Source of the DNA: Arthrobacter sp. PGP41
Lineage (GTDB): Bacteria > Actinomycetota > Actinomycetes > Actinomycetales > Micrococcaceae
Assembly (NCBI RefSeq): GCF_002953935.1
Contig: NZ_CP026514.1
Location: 744,001-808,000, forward strand
Length of the DNA stretch: 64,000 nt
Direction of reading: 5' to 3'
Below are positions 47,301 through 59,006 of this stretch, one piece after another (the stretch's first letter is position 1; every line of letters begins with the position of its first letter). Under the pieces are notes generated by a model that saw nothing but the letters and a program-made list of their open reading frames with translations, ran no database searches and was not told where the DNA came from. Made by a program: the position numbers and the translations under genes.

Positions 47301-48857
47301 TTACTCCGGGACCACAAGCGCAGGGGTATCGCGCCTAAGCGTCCCGCCGCGGAAGAAGCCGGGGCGGACCCTGGCCATGATGAGCATGACCACGGCGCCG
47401 GATGCCAGGATGCCGACGCCCAGGACAAAGACCAGCCCCACCCCGAACACTTCGGAGCCGCTGCCGAACTCGGGCGCCCAGCTGTCCACGGCGGTCTGCA
47501 GGAACACCACGAACAGGCCCACGCCGCCCAGCACCGGGCACACCAGGCGGAGGAGGAAGTGGCGCAGGCTGCTGAAGACACTGTGGCGGAAGTACCAGGC
47601 GCAGGCCAGGGCGGTGAGGCCGTAGTAGAAGCAGATCATCAGCCCGAGCGCCAGGATGGTGTCATTGAGGACGTTCTCGCTGACCACGTGCATCACGGCG
47701 TAGAAGCCCGCGGACATGATGCCGGCGGCAACCGTGGCGAAGCCCGGCGTCGCAAACTTCCTGCTGACCCTGCTGAACGGCTCCGGAAGCGCACCGTAGT
47801 ACCCCATGGCCAGCAGGCTGCGGGACGGCGACATGAACGTGGACTGAAGGGACGCGGCAGAGCTGGACAGCACCGCCATGGACATGAGGATGGCGAACGG
47901 ACCCATGATGGGGGAGGCCAGTGCCGTGAAGATGTTTTCGTGGATCTCGGTGTTGTTCAGGCCGTTGCCGGTATCACCGACACCGGCGAACATCATGGTG
48001 GCGATGCTCACCGTCAGGTAGATCGCCAGGACGATCACGGCAGTCAGGGTCCCGGCCAGGCCCGCCGTCCTCTTGCCGTTGGACGTTTCCTCATTGACGG
48101 TCAGGCAGACGTCCCAGCCCCAGTACACAAAAATGGACAGTGAGATGCCTGCAGCGATCTGCCCGAAGGTCTCGATCCTGGTGACGTCGAACCACTCCCA
48201 GCTGAACGGGATGGCAGTGTCAGAGGCTGACCAGTTGGCAAAGGCCATGCCAACAAAGAGGCCCAGGACAACCAGCTGGAATCCCACCAGGCAGTACTGC
48301 ACCAGCTTGGTGGTGTGGAGGCCGCGGTAGCTGACCCAGACGGCCAGGGCCACAAACACAAAGCAGGTCAGCACGTTCACTGCCTTGTTTGCCGCCAGCT
48401 CGGCGAGCTCCGGCGAGCCCGTCAGCTGCGAAAGGAAAAGATAGAAGAAGTCGACGGCGACTCCCGCGAGGTTGGAGAGCACAATGATGTTGGCCGCCAG
48501 CAGGCCCCACCCGCCCATCCAGCCAACCCACGGGCCGAAGGCCTTGGTAACCCAGGTGAAGGTGGTGCCGCTGTCCGGGGAATCGGCGTTGAGTTCCCGG
48601 TAGGCGAGGGAGACCAGGATCATGGGGATGAAACCGATCAGGAAGATGACGGGCAGTTGGAGCCCGGCTTCATTGACCGTGGGGCCCAGGGCGCTGGTCA
48701 GCGTATAGGCCGGGGCGATGGTGGAAATCCCCAGGACGACGACGGCGAGGAGTCCCAGCTGACCGCCCTTCAGTCCCTTGGGGCTGGTGCCGGCGGTTGC
48801 CGGCGAGGCACTCCCGGAACCATGGGCGGATGTGCTGGTGCGGATGGTCTCGGTCAT
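47301..48857 (-). CDS. APC-family amino acid permease
   Basis: This 518-aa transporter has about 12 to 14 hydrophobic helices. The conserved first helix is LGISTIAPAYTLTSALGP. Further APC features are GTTFTWVTKAFGPWVGWMGGW and WGWDVCLTVNEETSNGKRTAG. It likely imports amino acids or polyamines, with the substrate unknown. The ATG at 48857 precedes a Ser/Thr-rich cytoplasmic tail. A palindrome overlaps its probable promoter, suggesting repressor control. Confidence 0.87.
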   Translation of the reverse strand: MTETIRTSTSAHGSGSASPATAGTSPKGLKGGQLGLLAVVVLGISTIAPAYTLTSALGPTVNEAGLQLPVIFLIGFIPMILVSLAYRELNADSPDSGTTFTWVTKAFGPWVGWMGGWGLLAANIIVLSNLAGVAVDFFYLFLSQLTGSPELAELAANKAVNVLTCFVFVALAVWVSYRGLHTTKLVQYCLVGFQLVVLGLFVGMAFANWSASDTAIPFSWEWFDVTRIETFGQIAAGISLSIFVYWGWDVCLTVNEETSNGKRTAGLAGTLTAVIVLAIYLTVSIATMMFAGVGDTGNGLNNTEIHENIFTALASPIMGPFAILMSMAVLSSSAASLQSTFMSPSRSLLAMGYYGALPEPFSRVSRKFATPGFATVAAGIMSAGFYAVMHVVSENVLNDTILALGLMICFYYGLTALACAWYFRHSVFSSLRHFLLRLVCPVLGGVGLFVVFLQTAVDSWAPEFGSGSEVFGVGLVFVLGVGILASGAVVMLIMARVRPGFFRGGTLRRDTPALVVPE

Positions 48858-48897
48858 GGCACCACTTTCTGGAGAAGTTGAGACGGCGGTCACTATA

Positions 48898-48914
48898 TGA
48901 ATGACGTTCATTTA
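48898..48914 (-). promoter_or_regulatory. Palindromic operator over the permease promoter
   Basis: The sequence TGAATGA-CGT-TCATTTA is an inverted repeat (6 of 7 pairs), of the form often bound by TetR-type repressors. On the minus strand a TATAGT element lies beside it, so binding would block permease transcription. No TetR gene is in the window. Confidence 0.5.
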
Positions 48915-49078
48915 GTATGTCGATACACGGTCCTGGAAGCAAGGAAAATAATGAACGCTGTTCTTTTATTTCGGATGTGAGCGATTTAGTAAGCTCACTG
49001 AGAAATTCCCTGCCGGCCCTCCGCCGTGCCGGCTGGTGCTGGTAGCGTCGGGCTTACTGGACCAATTGAGGAGGATGC

Positions 49079-49558
49079 ATGAAAGCTTCACCGACACTGA
49101 CCAACAACCTGCAGGCCGTGCTCGCGGACCTGATCGAACTGCACATCCAAGGCAAGCAGGCACACTGGAACATTGTGGGAACCAACTTCCGCGACCTGCA
49201 CCTGCAACTGGATGAGATCGTTGACGCTGCCCGCCAGTTCGCCGACGACACCGCCGAGCGGATGCGGGCCCTCCACGCCCTGCCGGATGGCCGCAGCTCC
49301 ACCGTGGCCGGGTCCACCAGCCTGGCCCAGTTCCCGGAAGGCCTGATCAGCACCAAGGACGCGATCGAGCGGATCGTGGCCGCCCTTGAGGCCGCCGTTG
49401 GCACCATGCGCAAGGTTCACGATGAGGTGGATGAAGAGGATCCCACCACCGCCGACCTGCTGCACGAGTTCATCGCCAAGCTGGAGCAGTTCGCCTGGAT
49501 GGTCAATGCTGAAACCATGAAGCCCACCGCGAGCGTTACTGCCCCCGACTCCAAGTAG
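49079..49558 (+). CDS. dps: Dps-family ferritin-like DNA-protection protein
   Basis: The 159-aa protein has the Dps signature: QAHWNIVGTNFRDLH with His29 and His41 at the inter-subunit ferroxidase site, then DDTAER (residues 56-61), which supplies acidic ligands. It should form a dodecamer that oxidises and stores iron and binds DNA under oxidative or starvation stress. GAGGAGG lies just upstream of the ATG. A strong terminator follows. It is monocistronic. Confidence 0.92.
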   Translation: MKASPTLTNNLQAVLADLIELHIQGKQAHWNIVGTNFRDLHLQLDEIVDAARQFADDTAERMRALHALPDGRSSTVAGSTSLAQFPEGLISTKDAIERIVAALEAAVGTMRKVHDEVDEEDPTTADLLHEFIAKLEQFAWMVNAETMKPTASVTAPDSK

Positions 49559-49578
49559 CCACGCCTGGCCCAGGCCAA

Positions 49579-49621
49579 GCGCCCGGCACCGGACGTACTG
49601 TCCGGCGCCGGGCGCCGTTTT
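49579..49621 (+). terminator. Terminator of dps
   Basis: A 16-bp stem (GCGCCCGGCACCGGAC with one mismatch in its partner) surrounds a 5-nt loop, followed by CGTTTTC, about 20 nt after the dps stop. Confidence 0.85.
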
Positions 49622-49774
49622 CAGCCTGTTCCCAGGCTGCGGTCACGGTGCCAGCTCTGGAGCGGCTGCGGGGCTGGCTGACATTTGCCCCCGGGCCCGC
49701 GGCATAGGAGAATTGGGCTGTGTGCGGGCCGTTACCGGTGCGCAAAGACAACCCAAATGAATAGCCTTTGATCT

Positions 49775-50009
49775 GCGGCGGGAGAGTTCTGCCAGAAGGT
49801 ACAAGCAGGCGCCGTAGGAGCAATACCTCCCCAGGAATCTCACAGGCCCATGTACCGCCGCGGCGAGGCACCTCTGGAAAGCAGCACGGCGTCCGCTTCG
49901 AGGTCCGGTCCCCGGATCTTGGCTGTTGTGCTCACCGACGGTGCAAGCGGTGCCCGCGTGTTCAGGCAACGCGGAAACTCTCAGGTCCAGATACAGAGCG
50001 GGGAGGACC
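49775..50009 (+). promoter_or_regulatory. Tandem glycine riboswitch upstream of gcvP
   Basis: Two aptamer-like halves can be read. Aptamer 1 (about 49775-49885) has GCGGGAGAG, GGCGCCGTAGGAGCAA, CCAGGAATCTCACAGGCCCA and CTCTGGAAAG. Aptamer 2 (about 49890-50009) has CACCGACGGTGCAAG, CGGAAACTCTCAGGTCCA and ACAGAGCGGGGAGGACC. These match the conserved core of the gcvT riboswitch. It sits about 50 bp before gcvP and should turn the glycine cleavage operon on when glycine is high. Confidence 0.92.
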
Positions 50010-50056
50010 CGAATCGATGTGGCGTACCCTGCGCCGCCTTAGTTATGGAGTTCCTC

Positions 50057-52954
<2,898 letters not shown>

Positions 52955-52965
52955 GGACACGCTCC

Positions 52966-54120
52966 ATGGCTGAGAAGCACACCGCCCTCTACGACGAGCA
53001 CAAAAAGCTGGGCGCCTCCTTCACCGACTTCGGCGGCTGGCAGATGCCGCTCAAGTACAGCTCCGAGCTCGCCGAACACCGCGCCGTGCGCAATTCCGCA
53101 GGGCTCTTCGACCTTTCCCATATGGGTGAGGTCTGGGTGACCGGGCGGGACGCAGCCGCCTTCCTCGACTACGCGCTGGTGGGAAAGATCTCCGCCATGC
53201 CGGTGGGCAAGGCCAAGTACTCTCTGATCTGCAATGAGGACGGCGGCATCATCGACGACCTCATCACGTACCGCCGGCCCGCAACCGCCGGTAGCGCAGA
53301 AGGCAGTACCGACCGCTTCCTGGTGGTCCCCAACGCCGGCAACGCCGCAGTGGTGGCTGCTGAGCTTTCCAAGCGGGCTGCCGGGTTCGATGTGGAGGTG
53401 AATGACGCCTCCGCCGTCACGTCACTGATCGCCGTCCAAGGCCCCACGGCGCAGGAACTGCTGCTCCGACTGGTCCCCGCAGCCCAGCACAGCCAGGTGA
53501 CGGAACTGAAGTACTATGCCGCCGTCGAGGTTCCGTTCTTGGTGGGCGGCGCCGGACTGGATTTGCTGCTCGCACGCACCGGCTACACCGGCGAGGACGG
53601 GTTTGAGATCTTCGTGTCCAACGACGACGCCACCGGCCTGTGGCAGGCACTGATCGCCATTGCCGAGGACGGGGAGCTGACGCCCGCCGGGCTGGCCTCG
53701 CGCGACTCACTCCGGCTTGAGGCAGGCATGCCGCTCTACGGGAATGAGCTCTCCCTGCAGGGCGATCCCTTCGCCGCAGGCCTGGGACCCGTCGTCGCAC
53801 TGTCCAAGGAAGGCGACTTCGTGGGAAAAGCGGCCCTCACCGCGAAGAAGGCCGCCGGCGCCTCCGCCGGCCGAAGGCTGGTCGGGCTCAAGGGACTCGG
53901 CCGCCGTGCAGGCCGGGCCCACTACCCGGTCCTCAAGGACGGCGCCGTAGTAGGCGAAGTCACCTCAGGCCAGCCGTCACCCACCCTCGGGTACCCCATT
54001 GCCATGGCCTACGTGGACGTCGCGTTCACGACTGTTGGCACCACCCTGGATATCGACCTGCGAGGTAAGGCAGAGCCGTTCGAAGTCGTCGACCTGCCGT
54101 TCTACAAACGCGCCAAATAG
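52966..54120 (+). CDS. gcvT: Aminomethyltransferase, T protein
   Basis: The 384-aa T protein transfers the methylene group from the H protein to tetrahydrofolate and releases ammonia. It begins HTALYDEHKKLGASFTDFGGWQMP, with the folate-binding region VRNSAGLFDLSHMGEV and later RTGYTGEDGFEIF, all typical of GcvT. It is the second gene of the riboswitch-controlled unit. The H-protein gene, usually nearby, is not found in this window. Confidence 0.95.
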   Translation: MAEKHTALYDEHKKLGASFTDFGGWQMPLKYSSELAEHRAVRNSAGLFDLSHMGEVWVTGRDAAAFLDYALVGKISAMPVGKAKYSLICNEDGGIIDDLITYRRPATAGSAEGSTDRFLVVPNAGNAAVVAAELSKRAAGFDVEVNDASAVTSLIAVQGPTAQELLLRLVPAAQHSQVTELKYYAAVEVPFLVGGAGLDLLLARTGYTGEDGFEIFVSNDDATGLWQALIAIAEDGELTPAGLASRDSLRLEAGMPLYGNELSLQGDPFAAGLGPVVALSKEGDFVGKAALTAKKAAGASAGRRLVGLKGLGRRAGRAHYPVLKDGAVVGEVTSGQPSPTLGYPIAMAYVDVAFTTVGTTLDIDLRGKAEPFEVVDLPFYKRAK

Positions 54121-54333
54121 TCGGATCCTCCGTGGCTGGCTTCGGGGCCGGCGGACCGGACATTTTCACGCGTGCCTTGGGCCCACGCCGTCAGGGTTCC
54201 CTAGCCGAGCTTGCGAGGTTAGGGAGACGGTGGGGAGCACGCTTTCGAAAAGTCCGGCTCCGTCGCCCCTCGTGCGCATGTCGCCTTGGTGACGCTCTAC
54301 CCGCCCGCTACACGTCAAGTAAGGAATCCCACG
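54121..54333 (+). promoter_or_regulatory. Structured leader of sdaA
   Basis: About 210 nt separate gcvT from sdaA. CCCTAGCC and GGTTAGGG (near 54200-54226) can form a stem, followed by GGGGAGC...GGCTCC and CGCCCC pairing to about 54275. The G/C-rich blocks are regular enough to suggest an RNA leader or a dispersed intergenic repeat. No known riboswitch class is recognised. AAGGAA before the sdaA ATG serves as ribosome binding site. Confidence 0.35.
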
Positions 54334-55770
54334 ATGGCCGTTGGTGTCTTTGATCTTTTTTCGATTGGGATCGGTCCTTCGAGTTCCCATACTGTGGGGC
54401 CGATGCGGGCTGCTGCTGTGTTTGCGGAGGAGCTCAAGGGTTCCGGCAGGCTTGCGGAGGTGGCGTCGTTGCGGGTGGATTTGTATGGGTCGTTGGCGGC
54501 GACGGGCCACGGCCACGGCACGATGACTGCGATCCTGCTGGGGCTGGAGGGGTTCCATCCGGAGCTGATCCTGCCCGATGAGGTGGAGGAGCGGCTGGCG
54601 GCGATCGCGGAGACGGGTTTGCTGCACCTGGCCGGTTCCGTACCCCTGCCGTACGGGGTGAAGGATATGGTGTTGCGGCCGCTGACGGTGCTTCCGCGGC
54701 ACACGAACGGGATGACGTTCACGGTGTCTGACGCCGAAGGGCAGGTGCTGCATGCGGCGACGTTTTTCTCGGTGGGTGGCGGGTTCATTGTCCGTGAGGG
54801 TGAGGAGGACGCGGCCCAGCAGGAGCTCGAGGAGTCCAAGAAGGAGCTGCCGCTGCCGTTCCGGACTGCCGCGGAGCTGCTGGAGCACTGCCGGGACACG
54901 GGGTTGGGGATCAGTGATGTGATGCGGGTGAACGAGGAGGACAGCCGCACCCCGGATCAGATCCGGGCGGGCCTGCTGCACATCTATTCGGTGATGGAGG
55001 GCTGCGTGGCCGCGTCGCTGAAGCGTGAGGGGGTGCTGCCGGGCGGGTTGAAGGTCCGCCGCCGTGCCCCGGACTGGTATGACCGGCTGCGGAAGGAAAG
55101 CTCCCGGCCGGCCGGATCCCAGGACGAAGGCCAGGACGCGGAGTTCCATGACCCGAGGTATTGGCAGGAGTGGGTTAACTTGATCGCCCTGGCCGTGAAT
55201 GAGGAGAACGCTTCCGGCGGCCGGGTGGTGACCGCGCCGACGAACGGGGCGGCCGGGATCATCCCGGCGGTGCTGTATTACGCCCTGCATTTCGCGCCGG
55301 GGATGGAGAACGCGTCCCGGGTGGACCGGGAGGATGTGGTGGTGAAGTTCCTGCTCGCTGCCGGCGCGGTGGGGGTGCTGTACAAGGAGCAGGCCTCGAT
55401 CTCGGGTGCGGAGGTGGGGTGCCAGGGCGAGGTGGGGTCGGCGTCGTCGATGGCCGCGGCGGGCCTGGCTGAGGTGATGGGCGGGACCCCGGCGCAGGTG
55501 GAGAACGCGGCGGAGATCGCGATGGAGCACAACCTGGGCCTGACGTGTGATCCGATCGGGGGCCTGGTGCAGGTGCCGTGCATCGAGCGGAACGCGATCG
55601 CGGCGGCGAAAGCGATCAACGCGGCGAAGATGGCGCTCTGGGGCGACGGCTCCCACCGGGTCTCCCTGGACGAGGTCATCATCACGATGCGGGAGACCGG
55701 CAAGGACATGAGCTCCAAATACAAGGAAACGGCCATGGGCGGCCTCGCCGTCAACGTCGTCGAATGCTAA
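54334..55770 (+). CDS. sdaA: L-serine ammonia-lyase (L-serine dehydratase)
   Basis: This 478-aa single-chain enzyme converts L-serine to pyruvate and ammonia. [17 protein letters not shown] opens the beta domain. The alpha domain has [21 protein letters not shown] residues and Cys residues in [20 protein letters not shown] and QVPCIE, which fit its 4Fe-4S cluster. Third codon positions favour G and T (TTG, GTG, GCG, TCG) much more than neighbouring genes, which favour C. It follows gcvT and completes a glycine/serine catabolic group. The ATG at 54334 has AAGGAA upstream. Confidence 0.93.
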   Translation: MAVGVFDLFSIGIGPSSSHTVGPMRAAAVFAEELKGSGRLAEVASLRVDLYGSLAATGHGHGTMTAILLGLEGFHPELILPDEVEERLAAIAETGLLHLAGSVPLPYGVKDMVLRPLTVLPRHTNGMTFTVSDAEGQVLHAATFFSVGGGFIVREGEEDAAQQELEESKKELPLPFRTAAELLEHCRDTGLGISDVMRVNEEDSRTPDQIRAGLLHIYSVMEGCVAASLKREGVLPGGLKVRRRAPDWYDRLRKESSRPAGSQDEGQDAEFHDPRYWQEWVNLIALAVNEENASGGRVVTAPTNGAAGIIPAVLYYALHFAPGMENASRVDREDVVVKFLLAAGAVGVLYKEQASISGAEVGCQGEVGSASSMAAAGLAEVMGGTPAQVENAAEIAMEHNLGLTCDPIGGLVQVPCIERNAIAAAKAINAAKMALWGDGSHRVSLDEVIITMRETGKDMSSKYKETAMGGLAVNVVEC

Positions 55771-55779
55771 AGGAAGCAG

Positions 55780-56322
55780 TCAGTTGTAAACGGCGGCCCA
55801 CCAGTTCAGGGTGCAGGCGAACACCAGCCAGGCAACGTAGGGCAGCAGCAGCAGGCCAGCGGTCCGGCTGATGGGACCGAAGTACAGCACCGTCACCGTG
55901 ACGGCGGCGACCAGCGCCAAAATAACGGCCAAAGCCAGCCACAGCGCGGCCGTGCCCAGGACGGGATACAGGCCGAAGAACACCGGAGTCCAGGCGAGGT
56001 TCAGGCCCAGCTGGACGGCATAGGCCGCCAGTGCGGGCCCGGTCCTGGACGTCCGTTTCCGCCACACCAGCCAGGCAGCCACCGCCATGGCCGCGTACAG
56101 CACCGTCCACACCGGCCCGAAGAGCCAGTTGGGCGGCGACCAGGGCGCTTTGTCAGCCGTGGCGTACCGCCCGTCTACGTTGCTGACAGTGGAGAACCCG
56201 CCGAGCGCCGCAACCAGGAAGGACGCCGCCAGAAATCCGGCCAGCGCTGCTGCCTGGACGCCGGTACCGTACGGCTGGTCCCTTCCTTCCGGCGGGGACG
56301 CCACTCCATCCTTCGGCTGCAT
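55780..56322 (-). CDS. TspO/MBR family protein
   Basis: This 180-aa membrane protein has five hydrophobic helices and the TspO features PPNWLFGPVWTVLYAAMA and LNLAWTPVFFGL, with Trp-rich helix ends. TspO proteins bind porphyrins and influence tetrapyrrole or stress responses. The ATG at 56322 is chosen. A longer frame to 56400 has non-conserved sequence. It is convergent with sdaA. Confidence 0.88.
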   Translation of the reverse strand: MQPKDGVASPPEGRDQPYGTGVQAAALAGFLAASFLVAALGGFSTVSNVDGRYATADKAPWSPPNWLFGPVWTVLYAAMAVAAWLVWRKRTSRTGPALAAYAVQLGLNLAWTPVFFGLYPVLGTAALWLALAVILALVAAVTVTVLYFGPISRTAGLLLLPYVAWLVFACTLNWWAAVYN

Positions 56323-56481
56323 GCTTCCACCCTCGCCAACGCCCCCGTGCGCGTCAAGGCAGGCACGGGCCGGGGCCTTGCTGAAAAGCCGGGAGGGCAT
56401 CAGGCTTTAGACTTGAGGCTGCATGTCCGCACGCAGACACGAGTACCGAACCGCGCACGAAACCGATTGGACACGGCCCCC

Positions 56482-57555
56482 TTGCGAGAATTCACCGCAC
56501 GATTTGCCACAGCCGAGGAAATTGAAAACTGGGACAAGCACGTCACGGCCAACCCCAACGGCGGCAACATGCTGCAGTCCGCCGCATATGCCTCAGTCAA
56601 GAACGGCAGCGGCTGGAAAGTCCGGTTCCTGGTGCTGGAGAACCCGGCAACTGCCAGCTACAACCTGGTGCTCGAAAAGAGTTTCCCGCTGCTCGGCCGG
56701 CTTTGGTATCTCATCAAGGGCCCTGACCTGGCGGCTGCAGGTGACCTGAAATCAGCGCTGGAAGCCTGCGCGGCTTTCGCCCGCAGCCGGAAGCTCAACG
56801 TCTTCACCATCAAGATCGAGCCGGACGTCGTCGACTCCGAGGAGGCCCGGGCGCACCTGCATGACGCAGGGCTGGTCAAGGCACCCAACATCCAGTCCAA
56901 CGACTCCACGGCCCTGCTGGACATTTCCGGACCGGAAGAAGCGGTGTTCAAGGCCATCTCCTCCCGCGCCCGCAACGCCATCCGCCGCGCTGAGCGGGAA
57001 GGCTGCGAAGTGGTCCGCGAGGAACACGGACCGGAAACCTACCGGGCCCTTTATGACCTCATGGCCGACACCGTCAAGGCCAAAGGCTCCATGCCCCTGC
57101 GCAGCTACGAGTACTATGCCGCCTTCTGGGACGAGTTCTGCAACCGCGGCCAAGGCAGTTTCTTCTTCACCTACGAGGACGGAAAGCCCAGCGTGGGAGC
57201 CTTCGTCATCAACTACGGGGCAAAAGCCACCTATAAGGACGGCGGCTCCATCCAGAACCGCAGGCAATACGGTGATTCCCACCTGGTGCAGTGGGCAGCC
57301 ATCCGGCGCATGCAGGAACTGGGCTGCACGGAATACGACTTCTGCGGCACGCCGCCAGCCTCCCGGATCAAGGACAAGACCCACAACCTGTACGGCATGG
57401 GTATGTTCAAGACCAGCTTCACCAAGACGGTCACCGACTTCGTGGGATGCCACGACTACGTTCTCTCGCCCGTGAAACACCGGCTCTGGGTTAACGGAGC
57501 AGAGAAGGTCTTCCGCCGGATCGAAACCGCACGCACCGGCCAGCAGTTCTACTGA
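56482..57555 (+). CDS. FemAB-family peptidoglycan bridge aminoacyltransferase (first copy)
   Basis: The 357-aa protein has the Fem double-GNAT fold. It begins LREFTARFATAEEIENWDKHV. The helix ISSRARNAIRRAEREGCEV and the end YDFCGTPPASRIKDKTHNLYGMGMFKTSF match FemX/FmhB-like transferases that add amino acids to lipid II. It likely builds the interpeptide bridge of the actinobacterial wall. The start is not clear. TTG at 56482 is used, and TTG at 56467 is possible. A second copy lies 101 bp downstream. Confidence 0.82.
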   Translation: MREFTARFATAEEIENWDKHVTANPNGGNMLQSAAYASVKNGSGWKVRFLVLENPATASYNLVLEKSFPLLGRLWYLIKGPDLAAAGDLKSALEACAAFARSRKLNVFTIKIEPDVVDSEEARAHLHDAGLVKAPNIQSNDSTALLDISGPEEAVFKAISSRARNAIRRAEREGCEVVREEHGPETYRALYDLMADTVKAKGSMPLRSYEYYAAFWDEFCNRGQGSFFFTYEDGKPSVGAFVINYGAKATYKDGGSIQNRRQYGDSHLVQWAAIRRMQELGCTEYDFCGTPPASRIKDKTHNLYGMGMFKTSFTKTVTDFVGCHDYVLSPVKHRLWVNGAEKVFRRIETARTGQQFY

Positions 57556-57656
57556 CCCGCGGGCAGGAGCGCCCCGCCGGCTGCCCTGCCCCATCCCGAC
57601 CGACCTCGCCCGCTGCCCGCCATTGCCAGGCACTTATCCGTGAAGAAGGTAACTCC

Positions 57657-58970
57657 TTGAATGCAATCCCCGCCGCCGATCTCGAGTTCGCCGTGCTCAG
57701 CGACGCCGAATTCGAGCAGTTCGCGCTGAAGCACCCGCAGAACAGCTTTCTCCAATCCGTTGACTTTGCCCGGTTCCAGCGCGCCAGGGGACAGCAGGTG
57801 GAGCTCTTCGGCGTCCGCCAGGACGGCGAACTGGTTGCAGCGGGGAAACTGAACTACACCACCACCCGGCTGGGATACACAGTCTGCGAATGCGCCAAGG
57901 GACCCCTGATGGACTACACGGACCCTGACCTGGTGCGTGCCGTCGTCGGCCTCCTCCGGCAACGCGCGGCCGAGCGCAAGGCCGCCGAACTGCGGATCTC
58001 CCCGAACCTCAGGTACATCGCCCGTGACGCCGATGGCGCCGAGCACCCCGAGATCGAGGACAACCGGCCGCTGGTGGCACAGCTCGGCGGGCTGGGCCTC
58101 CGGCACCAGGGCCTGGACATGAACTTCGTGAACGTGAACTGGATGTTCATCAAAAACCTCGAAGGCATCCAGGACGCGGAAGAACTGATCATGGGCACCA
58201 GCTACCGGACCCGGAAGGCCATTCGGAAGGCCGAGAAGAACGGCGTCTTCCTGGAACAGGCAACCCTGGACACCCTCGACGAGTTCTACGGCGCCCTGAG
58301 CCGGGCCGGTGACGAAAAGGGCTTTGTGTACCGGGAGCGCGCCTACTACGAGCAGCTGCTCCGCACCACGTCGCCTGAGTTCACCAAGCTCATGATGGCC
58401 AAGATCGACATCCCCGCCTACCGGAAGTCCATCACGGAGCGGCTTGCCGCTGAATCAGACACCGCTGATGAATTGCGCCATGAGGTGGCGGAGACCGGCA
58501 GCAAGAAAAAGAACAACCGCCTCAAAGTGGTGCAGGACCTGGTGGACAGCTACGAGCGAAGCCTTAAGGACATCGAGCGCTTTCCCGACTCGGTGGGCGT
58601 GGCCACCGTGGCCGCGATCCACTTCGTCTGCTACGGCGACGAGGTGGTCTGCGTCATCGGCGGCACGGTGCAGGACTACATCTACTTCAACGGCGCTACC
58701 TCGCTGTACTGGGGAATGATGCTCCACGCCCTCGAAAAGGGCTATCCGCGGTACAACTTCTACGGGACGTTCGGCATCTCCGGCCAAGACGAGGAAGGCC
58801 ACGGGGGCTACGCGTTCAAGAAGGGCTTCGGCGGGGAAGTAGTGCAGCTCCTGGGCGACTTCGTGCTGCCTGTCCGGCCCGCCGTATTCCACGCCAACAG
58901 GCTCGCCCGGATGGCAGCCGGCGCCGCACGCATCGTGCTGGGCAAACTGCCGCTGAAGCGCTCCGCCTGA
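57657..58970 (+). CDS. FemAB-family peptidoglycan bridge aminoacyltransferase (second copy)
   Basis: This 437-aa Fem-type transferase is longer than the first copy. SYRTRKAIRKAEKNGVFL marks the helical-arm start. A coiled-coil-like insertion about residues 260-310 (EVAETGSKKKNNRLKVVQDL) resembles the helical arm of FemA/FemB. FYGTFGISGQDEEGHGGYAFKKGFGG closes the active-site domain. It probably adds a different residue of the same bridge than the first copy. It starts at TTG 57657, with GAAGG upstream. Being tandem with the first gene suggests a shared transcript. Confidence 0.85.
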   Translation: MNAIPAADLEFAVLSDAEFEQFALKHPQNSFLQSVDFARFQRARGQQVELFGVRQDGELVAAGKLNYTTTRLGYTVCECAKGPLMDYTDPDLVRAVVGLLRQRAAERKAAELRISPNLRYIARDADGAEHPEIEDNRPLVAQLGGLGLRHQGLDMNFVNVNWMFIKNLEGIQDAEELIMGTSYRTRKAIRKAEKNGVFLEQATLDTLDEFYGALSRAGDEKGFVYRERAYYEQLLRTTSPEFTKLMMAKIDIPAYRKSITERLAAESDTADELRHEVAETGSKKKNNRLKVVQDLVDSYERSLKDIERFPDSVGVATVAAIHFVCYGDEVVCVIGGTVQDYIYFNGATSLYWGMMLHALEKGYPRYNFYGTFGISGQDEEGHGGYAFKKGFGGEVVQLLGDFVLPVRPAVFHANRLARMAAGAARIVLGKLPLKRSA

Positions 58971-59006
58971 CGCCGCCTGCACACCACCACAACGGGAGGA
59001 GGGACC

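Noticed and set aside
49850..50056. N-terminal extension of gcvP
   Set aside because: It runs through the second glycine aptamer. The family start fits GTG 50057.
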